A DNA stretch of 64,000 bases from Endozoicomonas gorgoniicola (GCF_025562715.2 NZ_JAPFCC010000001.1:3118501-3182500); one strand, 5' to 3'; positions 7,729 through 17,933 are shown, counted from the stretch's first letter. A program made the numbers and translations. The notes: generated by a model from the letters alone, not told the origin.

Positions 7729-8463
7729 ATGGGCATTGAAGTACAAAGCCTCAGTAAATCATTCGGTTCTTCTGAAGTTCTGAAAGAGATCAGCTTTTCC
7801 ATTCCCAAAGGAGAGACAACGATTCTCCTGGGTGCCAGTGGAGCAGGGAAAAGCACTTTGCTACGAATGCTGAATCTGCTGGAAACCCCGGACACCGGTT
7901 CTATGGAAATTGCCGGTATGTCGTTTCAGTTCCACGGCAGGGCCGATCAACAACTGAAGTTACAGGCGTGCAGCCTGAGAAAAAAAGTCGGCATGGTATT
8001 CCAGCAATATAACCTCTGGCCACACATGACTGTACTGCAGAACCTGATAGAAGCCCCTGTTGTCCAGGGTGTTCCAAAAGAGCAGGCAGTTAAACAGGCT
8101 CATGAACTGCTGCAGCGTATGGGGCTGCGGGACAAGGCTGAAGCCTGGCCTTCATCTCTGTCCGGAGGTCAGCAGCAGCGGGTTGCTATCGCCCGGGCTT
8201 TGATGCTGTCACCGGAGATCCTGCTGTTTGATGAACCCACAGCAGCCCTTGACCCGGCCATCACTAACCAGGTGGTGGATATCATAAAAGAATTAAGCGA
8301 CTCCGGCATAACAATTGTTGTTGTAACCCACGAGGTTGAATTTGCCAAAAAAGTCGCCAGCCGTGTGATCTATCTGGAAGACGGACACATTGTTGAAGAC
8401 GGTCCTGCCAGTCACTTCTCCCAACCGGAAACTGCTGCATTCAAGGCATTTCTGGAACATTAA
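7729..8463 (+). CDS. artP: Arginine ABC transporter ATPase ArtP
   Basis: This is a cytoplasmic ATPase of about 244 residues that energises arginine uptake. It shows Walker A (GASGAGKST), the Q-loop FQQYNLWPHMTVLQN, the ABC signature LSGGQQQRVAIARAL, Walker B (ILLFDEP) and the switch histidine (VVTHEVE). The start at 7729 (MGIEVQSL) is preferred over an in-frame ATG at 7657 because that one overlaps the ARG box and adds 24 residues absent from the family. It is the first gene of artPJQM and close to E. coli ArtP over its full length. Confidence 0.93.
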   Translation: MGIEVQSLSKSFGSSEVLKEISFSIPKGETTILLGASGAGKSTLLRMLNLLETPDTGSMEIAGMSFQFHGRADQQLKLQACSLRKKVGMVFQQYNLWPHMTVLQNLIEAPVVQGVPKEQAVKQAHELLQRMGLRDKAEAWPSSLSGGQQQRVAIARALMLSPEILLFDEPTAALDPAITNQVVDIIKELSDSGITIVVVTHEVEFAKKVASRVIYLEDGHIVEDGPASHFSQPETAAFKAFLEH

Positions 8464-8534
8464 GTCAGAAGCCTGACCGGCTTCAGGATGAGTTATACCG
8501 ATAACACGAGTTATACCAAAAACAGGGGTATCGA

Positions 8535-9296
8535 ATGAAAAAATTATATACCATCGCCGTGACCACTTGTGCATTAGCTCTGGGAAGCTTGCAGGTTCAG
8601 GCCGCTGAAACCATCCGTTTTGGCACCGAACCCACTTATCCTCCTTTTGAGTTTCTGGACGAAAATAATGAGCTGACCGGCTTTGACATTGATCTTGCAA
8701 AGGCCATCTGTACAGAAATAAAAGCAGAGTGTACATTTCATCACCAGCCTTTTGACAGCCTGATTCCAAGTCTGAGATACCGTCGTTTTGACGCGGTTAT
8801 AGCCGGTATGGATATTACCCCGGCGCGTCAGAAGCAGGTAGATTTCAGCACGCCTTACTTTGAAAACTCAGCTTCTTTTGTGGCAGCTAAAGCCAAGCAG
8901 TTCAAGTCACCGGATGACCTGAAAGGCAAAGCCGTCGGTGTGCAGAATGGTTCAACCTTCCAGACTTACATGGTCGACAAATTCGAAAAGCAGGGTGTGA
9001 CCATTCGCCCCTATGAAACCATTCATAACGCTTTCCTGGACATGACCAACGGTCGCGTGGATGCCGTGTTCTCTGATACAGCCGTTGCCAACGACTGGCT
9101 GCTGGAACGGGGTAAAGGTGACTACGGCCATCTTGGCAAAACCATCACTGACGCAGAATATTTCGGTGTTGGCTATGGTATTGCTGTACGTCATAATGAC
9201 CCTCTGAAAGGCAGGATTGACAACGCCCTGACCACGCTGAAGAAAAATGGCACCTGGCAGGCCATTCATGACAAGTACTTTCCAGAAGCCAAGTAA
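8535..9296 (+). CDS. artJ: Arginine-binding periplasmic protein ArtJ/ArtI
   Basis: This 253-residue solute-binding protein of family 3 has a Sec signal peptide ending after QVQA. The ligand-pocket motifs of amino-acid binders are present: GTEPTYPPFEF at the mature N-terminus, GFDIDLAKAIC, and the DAVIAGMDITPAR-type segment. It should capture arginine and hand it to ArtQM. Whether it is equivalent to ArtJ or ArtI cannot be decided, because only one copy is present. It lies 71 bp after artP and 20 bp before artQ. Confidence 0.9.
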   Translation: MKKLYTIAVTTCALALGSLQVQAAETIRFGTEPTYPPFEFLDENNELTGFDIDLAKAICTEIKAECTFHHQPFDSLIPSLRYRRFDAVIAGMDITPARQKQVDFSTPYFENSASFVAAKAKQFKSPDDLKGKAVGVQNGSTFQTYMVDKFEKQGVTIRPYETIHNAFLDMTNGRVDAVFSDTAVANDWLLERGKGDYGHLGKTITDAEYFGVGYGIAVRHNDPLKGRIDNALTTLKKNGTWQAIHDKYFPEAK

Positions 9297-9316
9297 ACCG
9301 AATAGCGACAAGACTC

Positions 9317-10015
9317 ATGGATGCATCTCCCCTCATCGACGCGTTTACGCGCTACTCCGGGCTGTTTCTTGATGCAACACTGATGACTCTGGGGCTAGCT
9401 CTGTCAGCCCTGGGGGCAGGCCTGATTCTGGCCATGGTGTTTGCCCTGGGAGAACTGTCCCGTTTTCGCCCCATAGCCTGGCTAACGACCTCTGTCGTTA
9501 CCATTGTGCGAGGTCTGCCAGAGCTACTGATTATTTTCTTTGTCTATTTTGGTTTTACACACGCGCTCTTTCTACTGACTGATCAGTTCATTGAACTGAG
9601 TCCGTTCACTGCAGGTACCATTGCCCTGTCGTTAATCTACTCGGCTTATGCCAGCCAGATTCTAAGGGGGGCATTGCTGTCCGTCGCAAGGGGACAAAAA
9701 GAAGCAGCCAGGGCTCTGGGGATTCCCCCTCGCCGGGCTTTCTTTCGCATTGTACTCCCCCAGGCATGGCGCCATGCCCTGCCCGGACTGGGTAATCAGT
9801 GGCTGGTGCTGCTGAAGGATACGGCACTGGTCTCTTTGATTGGTATTAACGATATCCTGCGACAGGCAAAGTTTATATCGATTCAGACTTATGAGTCCTT
9901 TACCTGGTACTGCATTGCCGCACTGATTTATCTGGTTATCACACTGCTCAGCCAGAATCTGTTAAATCGCATGAAACAACATTCCAGCCGCTATGTCCGG
10001 GAGGTAAAAGCATGA
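9317..10015 (+). CDS. artQ: Arginine ABC transporter permease ArtQ
   Basis: This 232-residue inner-membrane permease has about five membrane segments and the family EAA loop EAARALGIPPRRAFFRIVLPQAW, which contacts ArtP. The RGLPELLIIFFVYFG segment is diagnostic of the His/Glu/Gln/Arg permease family. It overlaps artM by four bases (ATGA), showing translational coupling. Confidence 0.92.
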   Translation: MDASPLIDAFTRYSGLFLDATLMTLGLALSALGAGLILAMVFALGELSRFRPIAWLTTSVVTIVRGLPELLIIFFVYFGFTHALFLLTDQFIELSPFTAGTIALSLIYSAYASQILRGALLSVARGQKEAARALGIPPRRAFFRIVLPQAWRHALPGLGNQWLVLLKDTALVSLIGINDILRQAKFISIQTYESFTWYCIAALIYLVITLLSQNLLNRMKQHSSRYVREVKA

Positions 10016-10692
10016 GTATGGACGCCGCGCTCTCTTATCTGCCTGAGCTATTGAAAGGACTGGGAACCACTCTGGAGCTGACCTTTGCCAGCCTGCTGCT
10101 CGGCTGCACTCTGGCACTGCTGTTTACTTTGGTGCTGACATTGCGAATAAAAGTGCTGAACTCACTGGTCAGGCTGCAAATACTGTTATTTACCGGTACG
10201 CCCCTGCTGGTTCAGATTTTTTTAATCTACTACGGCCCGGCCCAGTTCGACCTGTTTAAAGAGAGTCGCCTCTGGCCGCTACTCAGTGAACCCTGGTTTT
10301 GCGCCATACTGGCCCTGGCGCTGAACAGTGCCGCCTATTCTACCCAGTTATTTAAAGGCGCAATTGATAACGTTGCTCCGGGTGAGTGGGAAGCCTGCTA
10401 TGCCCTGGGCATGACCAAGGGGCAGGCGCTGCACAAAGTGATTCTGCCCCATGCAGTTCGTCGGGCGCTGCCGGCTTATGGCAACGAGATGATTCTGATT
10501 ATGAAAGGGTCTTCACTGGCCAGTACCATCACCCTGATGGATCTTATGGGGTATGCCTCGCGCCTGAATGCACGAACTTACGACACACTCACGGTATTTA
10601 CGATGGCAGGTATTATCTATCTGGTGCTGACCGGCATTATGACGTTATGTGTACGTTTACTGGAAAGAAAAGCGTTGGCGTTCTCTCGATGA
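10012..10692 (+). CDS. artM: Arginine ABC transporter permease ArtM
   Basis: This 226-residue partner permease of ArtQ has the same fold, a FTGTPLLVQIFLIYYG segment and an EAA loop (EWEACYALGMTKGQALHKVI). It is the last gene of the artPJQM operon and overlaps the end of artQ by four bases. Confidence 0.92.
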   Translation: MSMDAALSYLPELLKGLGTTLELTFASLLLGCTLALLFTLVLTLRIKVLNSLVRLQILLFTGTPLLVQIFLIYYGPAQFDLFKESRLWPLLSEPWFCAILALALNSAAYSTQLFKGAIDNVAPGEWEACYALGMTKGQALHKVILPHAVRRALPAYGNEMILIMKGSSLASTITLMDLMGYASRLNARTYDTLTVFTMAGIIYLVLTGIMTLCVRLLERKALAFSR

Positions 10693-10737
10693 AAACAGCG
10701 CTTTAATAAAACTCTGATGCAGGAGAACGGGTTGGAA

Positions 10738-11280
10738 TCATACAACTTCGTACTCTTGCAGCAATCTTGCCACCTCAGTTTCATCTTCCTCAGTCAGATG
10801 ACGTTCTTTGGGTTTTATATGATAAAAGTGAACTTCAGGCACATCAATTAGCGGAGTAAAAACAGGATTACCTAATTGTGTTCCGCGTTGATTGATTGCC
10901 AGAAAGCTGTTTTCCTTTGAGCGGTCTCGCTTAATCGGGTAGGCATGGTGGGTTGAGTATTGCATTGCTATAGCCAGATCGACCTCTAGTGTAATCAATT
11001 GTCCTATTAATGAACCTCCCTCAGGACTGACAAAAATACATTCAGCGCCAGCTTCCAGCATAGCACTAGAGATCATTGTGTTCGAAGTTCGGGAAAAGGA
11101 GAAAAAGCGCCGGTATTTTTTGATCATGTCATCGGTAATATTGTCATGTCCCCAATTTGTGCGCAGCTCAATCAGTATCGCAGTGATGGAATTGGGAACA
11201 CAGTTTTTTATGACTTGACGTGGAATGCTTGGAAGCATTGGAAAACCTGCCGTTCTCGTACATGGAAGAAGCCAGTTCAT
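10738..11280 (-). CDS. Hypothetical protein, 180 residues
   Basis: I do not recognise this protein. A stop codon lies immediately before the first ATG, and the first 25 residues look unlike a natural N-terminus, so the true start may be at a later codon or the 5' end may be lost. The centre is a soluble alpha/beta sequence with a hydrophobic strand (GAECIFVSPEGG) and a helix (IGQLITLEVDLAIAMQYS); the C-terminus is acidic. It stands alone, convergent with artM. Confidence 0.5.
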   Translation of the reverse strand: MNWLLPCTRTAGFPMLPSIPRQVIKNCVPNSITAILIELRTNWGHDNITDDMIKKYRRFFSFSRTSNTMISSAMLEAGAECIFVSPEGGSLIGQLITLEVDLAIAMQYSTHHAYPIKRDRSKENSFLAINQRGTQLGNPVFTPLIDVPEVHFYHIKPKERHLTEEDETEVARLLQEYEVV

Positions 11281-11348
11281 CTATCAGAAAGTTTAAGGTT
11301 CACTTCCCATTGCATCAAGCCTGAATCGACGTTTTAACGGCAAATACA

Positions 11349-11370
11349 GGAAACCTGTTAACAGGCTTCC
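11349..11370 (-). terminator. Possible terminator of the 11381-11746 gene
   Basis: GGAAACCTG and CAGGCTTCC form a hairpin with a four-base loop and one wobble or mismatch, 11 bases beyond the gene's stop codon. The following U-rich stretch on the minus strand is short, so termination would be weak. Confidence 0.45.
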
Positions 11371-11380
11371 CAACTCTGGC

Positions 11381-11746
11381 TCAGAGTACCGGTAACTGCA
11401 CAGGCTCAGGTATTTCTGAATCTTCTGGCAGCTGTACAGGTTTTGCCGGCTCATTTTTCTGGCAGGCCCAACCCCACTCTTCCTGCTGTTTCATAAAGTT
11501 TTCTGCTTTTTCTTCACAGAAACCAATAGTGTAGCTGGCATTCCAGAGAAGCTCTTCACTGTCGATACTGCCTTTTTTGGTGTAGTGTACCTCACAGGGA
11601 ACCGGAGACTCTCTTTGCAGATAAATCACGTCAATGATACGGGTGTCGCGACCGTGAAGGCAGGTGTAGGAGTAGCTGTCTCCGGCAGTGGCCAGTGCAG
11701 AGTAACAGCTTAAGCCAATAGCAAGAGCAGTAGCAGCGTGTTTCAT
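11381..11746 (-). CDS. Small periplasmic protein, function unknown
   Basis: The 121-residue product starts with a clear signal peptide cleaved after ALATA. The mature protein has a cysteine pair at each end of a compact domain (YTCLHG and PCEVHY, then GFCEEK and WACQK), suggesting two disulphides. The C-terminal tail is rich in Pro and Glu, with a short repeat PVQLPEDSEIPEPVQLP. A well-placed AT-rich region precedes it. I cannot assign a role. Confidence 0.65.
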   Translation of the reverse strand: MKHAATALAIGLSCYSALATAGDSYSYTCLHGRDTRIIDVIYLQRESPVPCEVHYTKKGSIDSEELLWNASYTIGFCEEKAENFMKQQEEWGWACQKNEPAKPVQLPEDSEIPEPVQLPVL

Positions 11747-11877
11747 TCAGTCAACCTTATAAAAATGCAGATTCAATGTACCATAGTACGATATGCAAAT
11801 TCATTGACTTACATGCGTAACAGCTCTTACAACCTTTTAGAAGGTGAGTACTGGTTGTTAATTACGATTCAAAGTAT

Positions 11878-12300
11878 TTACTGAAATTGAGGATTTTCGT
11901 GCATTTCCTTAGTCAGGCTGTAAAAACAACCAGCACTTGTAGATAGATAGTGATTGGCGACCAAAGCTTGTTCGATATAGAAATGTAATTTCCGATACTC
12001 TTTTTCTAAAGGGCCGTTGGCACTCTCCGCTACCTTTTTCGACAAAAAGTTGTAAAAATTATCGCCGCTGCCATGAGATTCATAACTCCTGATGACTTCG
12101 TTCAAAATCGGGTAACGCTGGAGTACGTGTGGCTTCGATTTTAAATACAGAATAATATTCCGGCTTAATATCTCTTGCTTTGCAGGGGTGTGACTACAAT
12201 AGAATTCCTTTCTCTCTTCGGTAAGCTGTTCAAAGTTTTTGTTAATATCAACTTCTATACCCCTTCCTCTCTCTTCAAACTTACTCTCAAGGTCGGCCAG
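11878..12300 (-). pseudogene. Start-less ORF remnant, 140 codons
   Basis: An open frame runs from a stop at 12301-12303 to a stop at 11878 without any ATG or GTG near its beginning; the first possible standard start is a TTG at 12105. The encoded chain looks like a genuine helical protein (LADLESKFEERGRG onward, then NEVIRSYESHGSGDNFYNFL), not a shadow frame. The 5' part of the gene seems to have been lost. The function is unknown. Confidence 0.45.
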
Positions 12301-12426
12301 CTAACAGACAATAAAGTTTCAACCTGCCCGGCTGCGTCTTAAAAATACACTACAGTATTCTGTGACTGCCCCCGGCCTATCGAGGCTTTACGGCAATTTT
12401 GCTTCAGGGTGCTGTACCATTCTGGA

Positions 12427-13560
12427 TTATTTGCAGGCGCAGGCAGCCGTCAATCCGAAAACGATAACAACAACTATAAGAGCCAGTGTACGAGTTTCAT
12501 AGTCTGGCTCAGATTGCCCTGAGCTGTATCTGGTTCCGCTTGTCAATATGACATTTGTTGAATGAGCGTCCGTAGGATGAATCGTTGAGGGCATGAGCTG
12601 ATCATCAGTTAACAAATGAATAAACTCACTATCCTGGTCAGCACAGCCGCTCCGTCGTACACGCAGATAAATCCTATCCCGCGCTTTCACCTTACCTTCA
12701 AGCCGGAGTTTGAAAGCCAGACCGCCATTCATGTAGTACGCATCGGCATGAAAATAGCTTCCCGGCTCGCCATTTTTGTAATCAACAAGCTGTCCGTCCA
12801 ACTCGAAAGCGGTGACCGGGTCGCTCATTACTGACTTTTCCTGCTGATAAAACAGGAAACCGGTCGCAGTGCAGTAGGGACTTTCCGGCAGCTCTGAGCT
12901 GTCCAGCTCATACTTTAGCCAGATATCTTTTACCCCATCTTCCAACCGGACGGGGTTCGTGGTGTCGGGAGGTAAATCGAGAGCCTTGTTATTCAGGTAA
13001 CGCAGATGCACCGAATGAACATTCTCCGGAAACTTCAGGTAAGGTAAAGCCTTGTCATTTTCCAGCGGTATCATAGGGGTTTCATCAAACGTGTTATCCG
13101 CTTTTTCCACCAACGTTGTGTGAGCAAGAACCGTTCCGTCGCACTGACGAAAACGGAGCTGGTAAAAACCCTCCTTTTCATTGCTCATATCATGAAGCGT
13201 CATAGAAATGGTCTGGTTCCCCCAGCGGGAAAGCAGTTTATTCTGATCCTCCATAATCACCAGCCCCCCTCCCTTTTGTGAACTGGCTATCAACTGATTC
13301 CTTAACTTGTACAACTCAACTTCAGGAGGAGAATAAGAACTGGCAGAACAGTGAGGAAGCATCCCTTCAAGGCGATATTCCAATGTGACCGGGTCGCCAT
13401 CCTCACCATAATGCACCTTTAAAGGTCCCTTGATTGTTGCGACCCGGGCCTCAGAAAAAGCAAAGGGAACATAACCCAAAAACAAAACCCACAAGATACG
13501 TCTTAGTATAAAAAAACTGTACCTGACGTAGACAGGCATCACTCTCTTAGCTGCATTCAT
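12427..13560 (-). CDS. Membrane-anchored surface protein, type-I topology, function unknown
   Basis: The start at 13560 (MNAAKRVMPV) is the first ATG; a TTG 18 bases upstream is possible. A signal peptide or anchor (residues 15-35) ends near AFSEA. About 310 residues of beta-rich extracytoplasmic sequence follow, with paired cysteines (HCSAS, QCDGT, PYCTAT, SGCADQ) spaced as in two or three Ig-like domains. The last 20 residues form one hydrophobic helix ending CACK. This layout, N-terminal signal plus single C-terminal helix and almost no cytoplasmic tail, is shared by the unrelated gene at 56700-57962. It is not in an obvious operon. Confidence 0.6.
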   Translation of the reverse strand: MNAAKRVMPVYVRYSFFILRRILWVLFLGYVPFAFSEARVATIKGPLKVHYGEDGDPVTLEYRLEGMLPHCSASSYSPPEVELYKLRNQLIASSQKGGGLVIMEDQNKLLSRWGNQTISMTLHDMSNEKEGFYQLRFRQCDGTVLAHTTLVEKADNTFDETPMIPLENDKALPYLKFPENVHSVHLRYLNNKALDLPPDTTNPVRLEDGVKDIWLKYELDSSELPESPYCTATGFLFYQQEKSVMSDPVTAFELDGQLVDYKNGEPGSYFHADAYYMNGGLAFKLRLEGKVKARDRIYLRVRRSGCADQDSEFIHLLTDDQLMPSTIHPTDAHSTNVILTSGTRYSSGQSEPDYETRTLALIVVVIVFGLTAACACK

Positions 13561-13738
13561 ACGACTATGACTACCCAATCACCAGTTCATTATTTTAATG
13601 ACGTTGACGTATTGTTCAGGCTGGAATAACGAAGAAAACCTAAGCGTGCCAACGGGTATTCAAGATAGCATGCAAATAGTGACCCGTAGCAGTTAACGGG
13701 CAAACTGACCTTTACTCCTCAGGCAATATATTACGCAT

Positions 13739-15700
13739 TCACTTTTTTTTATAATTTCTACGTCGTGAGCCGTTTTTACGCGGATATGATTTCTTCCGAT
13801 AAGAAGCTTCAGTGCGGGGAAGCTGGCTGAAATCAGCTCCCCCTTCACTCAGCGCCAACGTCAGCAAACTGCGCAGTTTATCGTCCAGGCTGCCCATAAA
13901 TCCGGCATAAGAGCCTTTCCGTTCAACAATGTCATTGAGTGCTGATTCCCACTGCGCCGTCATATCCGGTTGACCAACAGCATCGGGCAATGCCCTGATC
14001 AGTGCCTTGCCGGTTGCCGTCGCATGAATCTCTTTGCCCTGCCTTGTAAGAAACTGGCGATTAAAAAGCAGCTCAATAATACCTGCCCGCGTCGCCTCGG
14101 TTCCCAAACCATCGGTTTCCTTGAGAATCTTGCGAATCTCCGGGTCTTTTACAAAGCGCGCGATTCCCGTCATGGCGGACAATAAGGTGGCATCCGTAAA
14201 CGCTTTGGGTGGCTGGGTCATTTTGTCTTTAATCTCAGCGTCAATGCACTGTACTGAATCGCCTTTACTCAGGTCCGGCAAAAACTCATTGGTTGCCTCG
14301 CGTTCATCGCCCGAAGGGTCAGAAGCCTGCTCTTTTCCCTTTCTGGCAAAAAGCACCTTCCAGCCTTCCTGAACCGTCTGCCGGCTTTTCGCCACAAACA
14401 GCCCTCCTTCAATCAGGATTTCAAGCCTTCGGGAAGTAAAACGATGGTCATCGTAAAACTGGGCAACGTACTGACGGGCAATCAGGCTGTAAAGCTGCCG
14501 CTGTCGTGCATCCAGTTTGAACAGATCCGTTCTTCGCGAGGTGGGAATAATGGCGTGATGAGCGCCCACTTTTTTGTCATTCCAGGCTTTGCTTTTCCGT
14601 TCAGGCAGCGCCTGATCCACGGCTTTGCTGAGTGACTCATCATTGCTGCGAATCGCTGCCAGTACTTCCGGTGATTCCTGCCAGTGTTCAACCGGCAGAT
14701 AGCGACAATCGGACCGGGGATAGGTCACCAGTTTTTTTTCATAAAGCTTCTGACAGACATCAAGGGTTTCCTTCGCGTTCATCTTCAACTGTTTAGCCGC
14801 ATCAATCTGCAAAGACGACAAGGAATAAGGCAAAGGGGGTGACTCTTTACCCTGTTTATTCATGGCTTTACTGATTTCACCAGGCTTGCCTTTTACACGT
14901 CCGGCAACATTTTCAGCCAGTCGCCGGTCCAGAACCCGGCCGTCTTCGTCCATCCACCGCTGACAGGCTTCGCTGGGCTGCCACTTGGCACGAAACTGAA
15001 CATTGTCTTCTGAATTCAGTAGAGCAAACACATCGTAAAAGGGTTTTGCGACAAAGTTTTCACGTTCCTCGTCCCGCTGAACCACCAGCCCAAGTACTGG
15101 TGTCTGTACCCGTCCGATGGACAACAAACCGTTATGACCCGATTTTCTGCCCAATACCGTATAGGCACGGGTCAGATTAATCCCGTACAGCCAGTCAGCA
15201 CGGGATCGAGCCAGCGCCGACACCGACAGAGGCACAAAGTTGTTGTTATCCTGCAAACGCTGCAGGGCTTTCTTAACCGCCGAACCATTCAGATCATTCA
15301 CCAGCAGACGCCGCACCTGTTTTTTGCGGGTTGCAGACAGCTTCAGGTAATCCAGCACCTCATCCACCAGCAGTTGCCCTTCACGGTCGGGGTCGCCTGC
15401 GTGGACGATGGTATCAGCGGTTTTCAGCAGTTTACGAATCACCGACAGCTGTTTACTGACGCCTTTACGGGGCTTGAGTTGCCACTGTTGAGGCACAATC
15501 GGCAAGTGTTCCAGTTTCCACTGCTTAAAGGCAGGGTCGTACTGGTCAGGTTCCGCCTGTTCAAGCAGATGCCCGACGCACCAGGTGACATAATCGCCCT
15601 GTGAAGTCTCAATATACCCTTCATGTTTTTTGTGAGGCTTTGGCAACACATCGGCAATCGCCCGCCCAAGGCTGGGCTTTTCAGCAATAATCAGTCGCAT
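13739..15700 (-). CDS. topB: DNA topoisomerase III
   Basis: This 653-residue type IA topoisomerase relaxes and decatenates DNA. The N-terminal Toprim domain has the acidic E7 (IIAEKPSL) and HAGDPDREGQLLVDE. The active-site tyrosine lies in LVTYPRSDCRYLP. SIGRVQTP and the GLGTEATRAGIIELL segment are also typical. The C-terminus ends in a basic tail (RKKSYPRKNGSRRRNYKKK), the usual DNA-binding end of TopB. The length matches E. coli TopB (653). A fragment of its upstream flank has been carried along in the duplications described at 15789-20376. Confidence 0.95.
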   Translation of the reverse strand: MRLIIAEKPSLGRAIADVLPKPHKKHEGYIETSQGDYVTWCVGHLLEQAEPDQYDPAFKQWKLEHLPIVPQQWQLKPRKGVSKQLSVIRKLLKTADTIVHAGDPDREGQLLVDEVLDYLKLSATRKKQVRRLLVNDLNGSAVKKALQRLQDNNNFVPLSVSALARSRADWLYGINLTRAYTVLGRKSGHNGLLSIGRVQTPVLGLVVQRDEERENFVAKPFYDVFALLNSEDNVQFRAKWQPSEACQRWMDEDGRVLDRRLAENVAGRVKGKPGEISKAMNKQGKESPPLPYSLSSLQIDAAKQLKMNAKETLDVCQKLYEKKLVTYPRSDCRYLPVEHWQESPEVLAAIRSNDESLSKAVDQALPERKSKAWNDKKVGAHHAIIPTSRRTDLFKLDARQRQLYSLIARQYVAQFYDDHRFTSRRLEILIEGGLFVAKSRQTVQEGWKVLFARKGKEQASDPSGDEREATNEFLPDLSKGDSVQCIDAEIKDKMTQPPKAFTDATLLSAMTGIARFVKDPEIRKILKETDGLGTEATRAGIIELLFNRQFLTRQGKEIHATATGKALIRALPDAVGQPDMTAQWESALNDIVERKGSYAGFMGSLDDKLRSLLTLALSEGGADFSQLPRTEASYRKKSYPRKNGSRRRNYKKK

Positions 15701-16209
15701 AAAGTCCGTATCGTTGGTTCGAGCGGCTATGATCTCATATTGCTCAGCCCTGTGTTAACCCATTCATAAACTGCCAGATTAACCAGTTTTATCTGCTGTT
15801 CTGCTGGAAAAGCAGGTTAATAAAGGGATGAGTCAGCCTCTCCCACAAGCTGGGATTAAGCTCAGGCAAAGTGTCCGGCGTATTTCCAAAATTACTGGTC
15901 GTTGGCTCTACAGGGTTTTCATCCGTAACTTCGCCTAAAGTACCTTCAACCGGGGCTTCCTCTACAGCGGCTTCGTCCTGAGTTTCTGGTAACGCCCTTT
16001 CACCGTACACTGCATAGACAAACTGAAATAGGTCGTCTGGCAACGAGAATACTGCCTTATAGGCTGATTGAGTAACCATGAACCTGTATTCTAAAGATCT
16101 ACCATTAGATATGTTCACCACACGATGATTCCATGTAGTGTTGCTGGGTAACGATTCTTCCGAGACGGTACCCGGGGCACCTAACATATCTTTAACAATG
16201 GGTCTAACT

Positions 16210-17933
16210 AGTGCCTGTCAGAAAACCTATGAAAATTGAGTCACTGACATTCATCAAACAGTAGAACTGCTCCGCAAGCATTATCAGAGTCTCGCTTATA
16301 GGGCACTTCTTGATCAAAGTGCTTGCAAAATAGCCAAAACTGCCATTTTACGAACGTGCAGAACCCTCATGCACCCATGATCAAATTTCGGACGGCAAAA
16401 GACTGCTGTCAGTAGGGCTAAAAATCCCGTTCTTGTAAAATCCTGCCCAAGCGCTTCAGGTTGCCACCCACAACCGCAAGGGCAACATAGCGCTTGAAGG
16501 CATCAATGCCCTTGTCCGGACATTTATCGAGGCCATTGGCTTCCAGAGCATTAATGTCAGACTCTACGGCGGAATGCTTTCTTTTTGCCCGGGTAAACTC
16601 AAGGTGGTGCTCTCGTTTTTTGTCTTCTGCGGAAAGCCTGCCTTTCTTCGGCAGAATGGTTCGTTCCAGAAAGCCATCAAGTTCCTCAAGGTTGGCGGGG
16701 CTCCAGAACCCTTTGTCATAACTGACCTGGCTCAGCATGGGAAAGCGTTGTTTTGCTCCTTTTGCGATAGGCACTGCAACCTGATCGTCTGTCTGCTTTT
16801 GCATCACATGGTGATTCAGCGTGAAGCCAAACTGGTCTTGCAGTACGCATACCCGCAACCCCAACTCTACAGGAACTCCGGCTTTACCCTTGCTGATCCA
16901 TTCTGTGTGGGGTTCAAAAATCGAGAACACCTTGTCGCTGTGAGGAATCTGCTGATGCTCGATCACCCGACGATAAATCAGATTAATCTGGTGACGACTG
17001 TGGGCAATGTAGTATTTGAGATTCTCCAGCGCAGACTCATCGGGGGCGCTTTTTTCTACCAGGGCAGCTGTGCTTTCTGCCTTGCGGATAATGTCGAGAC
17101 TGTACTTAATGTATTCAAGGTGTGCCGTTTCAATATCGTGCTGACGTGACCGCTGTTTAAACTCGCAGGCAGCAACGGAATGTTTCAGATTCCGCACCTT
17201 GTGATAGCGCTTTCGATGCTGTTTTTTCAGGTATTCCCGCTGACGCCACGCTGGTAACTGGTACTGGCCAGCCAGGGTGGACGCAAACTCAATAGCCTTA
17301 CGACAGGCATCGTTTAACAGGCTGATGTCTGTGGGAAAATGAACATCGGTCTTGACTACAAACGAATCGGCACGGCCATATAGCGGCTCATCTTTTTTTT
17401 AACCAGTTGATGGCCTGCTGCCACGACAATCTGGTTTACCTGGTCCAGTATTTCGGGCGTGAACAGGCTGATATTATCCTGCAATGTCTGGATATGATAA
17501 GAGTGCGTGCAGTAAGGACCGTGCCCAAGCATTTTCCGTAGCGTGCCGTGTTCATTGGCCAGCTCCTGAAGACGGTCATAATCACAGTTAGTGACCAGCC
17601 GCAGGGTGCCAAACACCAGTATGTTCCAGAGATCCATACCGGGACGACCATTATTACTGCTGGCAGGAATCATACTTTCAAGAACTTGAAAGACCTGCTC
17701 TCTCAGATCAGGTGTAACCCATATGTGCTGCAAGCCCCGCAAAAGCCGGGGAATATCATCTCTGGACTTGGGGTTGAATGTGATGGCGGAGATATCAACC
17801 TCGCCCAACTGCATTTGTGGATTAATGGTTTGACGCATAAACTCGAAAACAGCCTGTCTGGGAAAATCTTCGAGTATTATATTTGGCCTCAGGCTGTGTT
17901 TTTCAAGGGCTTGAGGGTTTTCGGACAGGCACT
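16210..17933 (-). mobile_element. ISNCY-like insertion sequence (1724 bp)
   Basis: The terminal inverted repeats AGTGCCTGTCAGAAAACC and AGTGCCTGTCCGAAAACC differ at one position. A 4-bp target duplication AACT flanks the element at 16206-16209 and 17934-17937. It sits inside a member of the secreted-protein array. Family assignment rests on the transposase, which resembles the ISNCY transposases with a DDE_Tnp_1-type core; this is moderately certain. Confidence 0.85.
16418..17838 (-). CDS. ISNCY-like transposase with candidate -1 frameshift
   Basis: Two overlapping frames, 17838-17356 and the frame ending at 16418, encode the N- and C-terminal parts of one transposase of about 473 residues. 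The N-terminal part reads MRQTINPQMQLGEVDIS and SRDDIPRLLRGLQ. The switch occurs at A8 (17393-17400), where the in-frame codons are AAA AAA AAG. This contains the canonical slippery heptamer A_AAA_AAG, and a -1 slip gives LVKKKDEPLYGRADSFVVKT, an uninterrupted continuation. It may be programmed frameshifting or a one-base deletion; the exact heptamer favours the former. Confidence 0.8.

Noticed and set aside
15134..15604. Plus-strand ORF of 156 codons
   Set aside because: It lies entirely antisense to topB and has no recognisable protein features.
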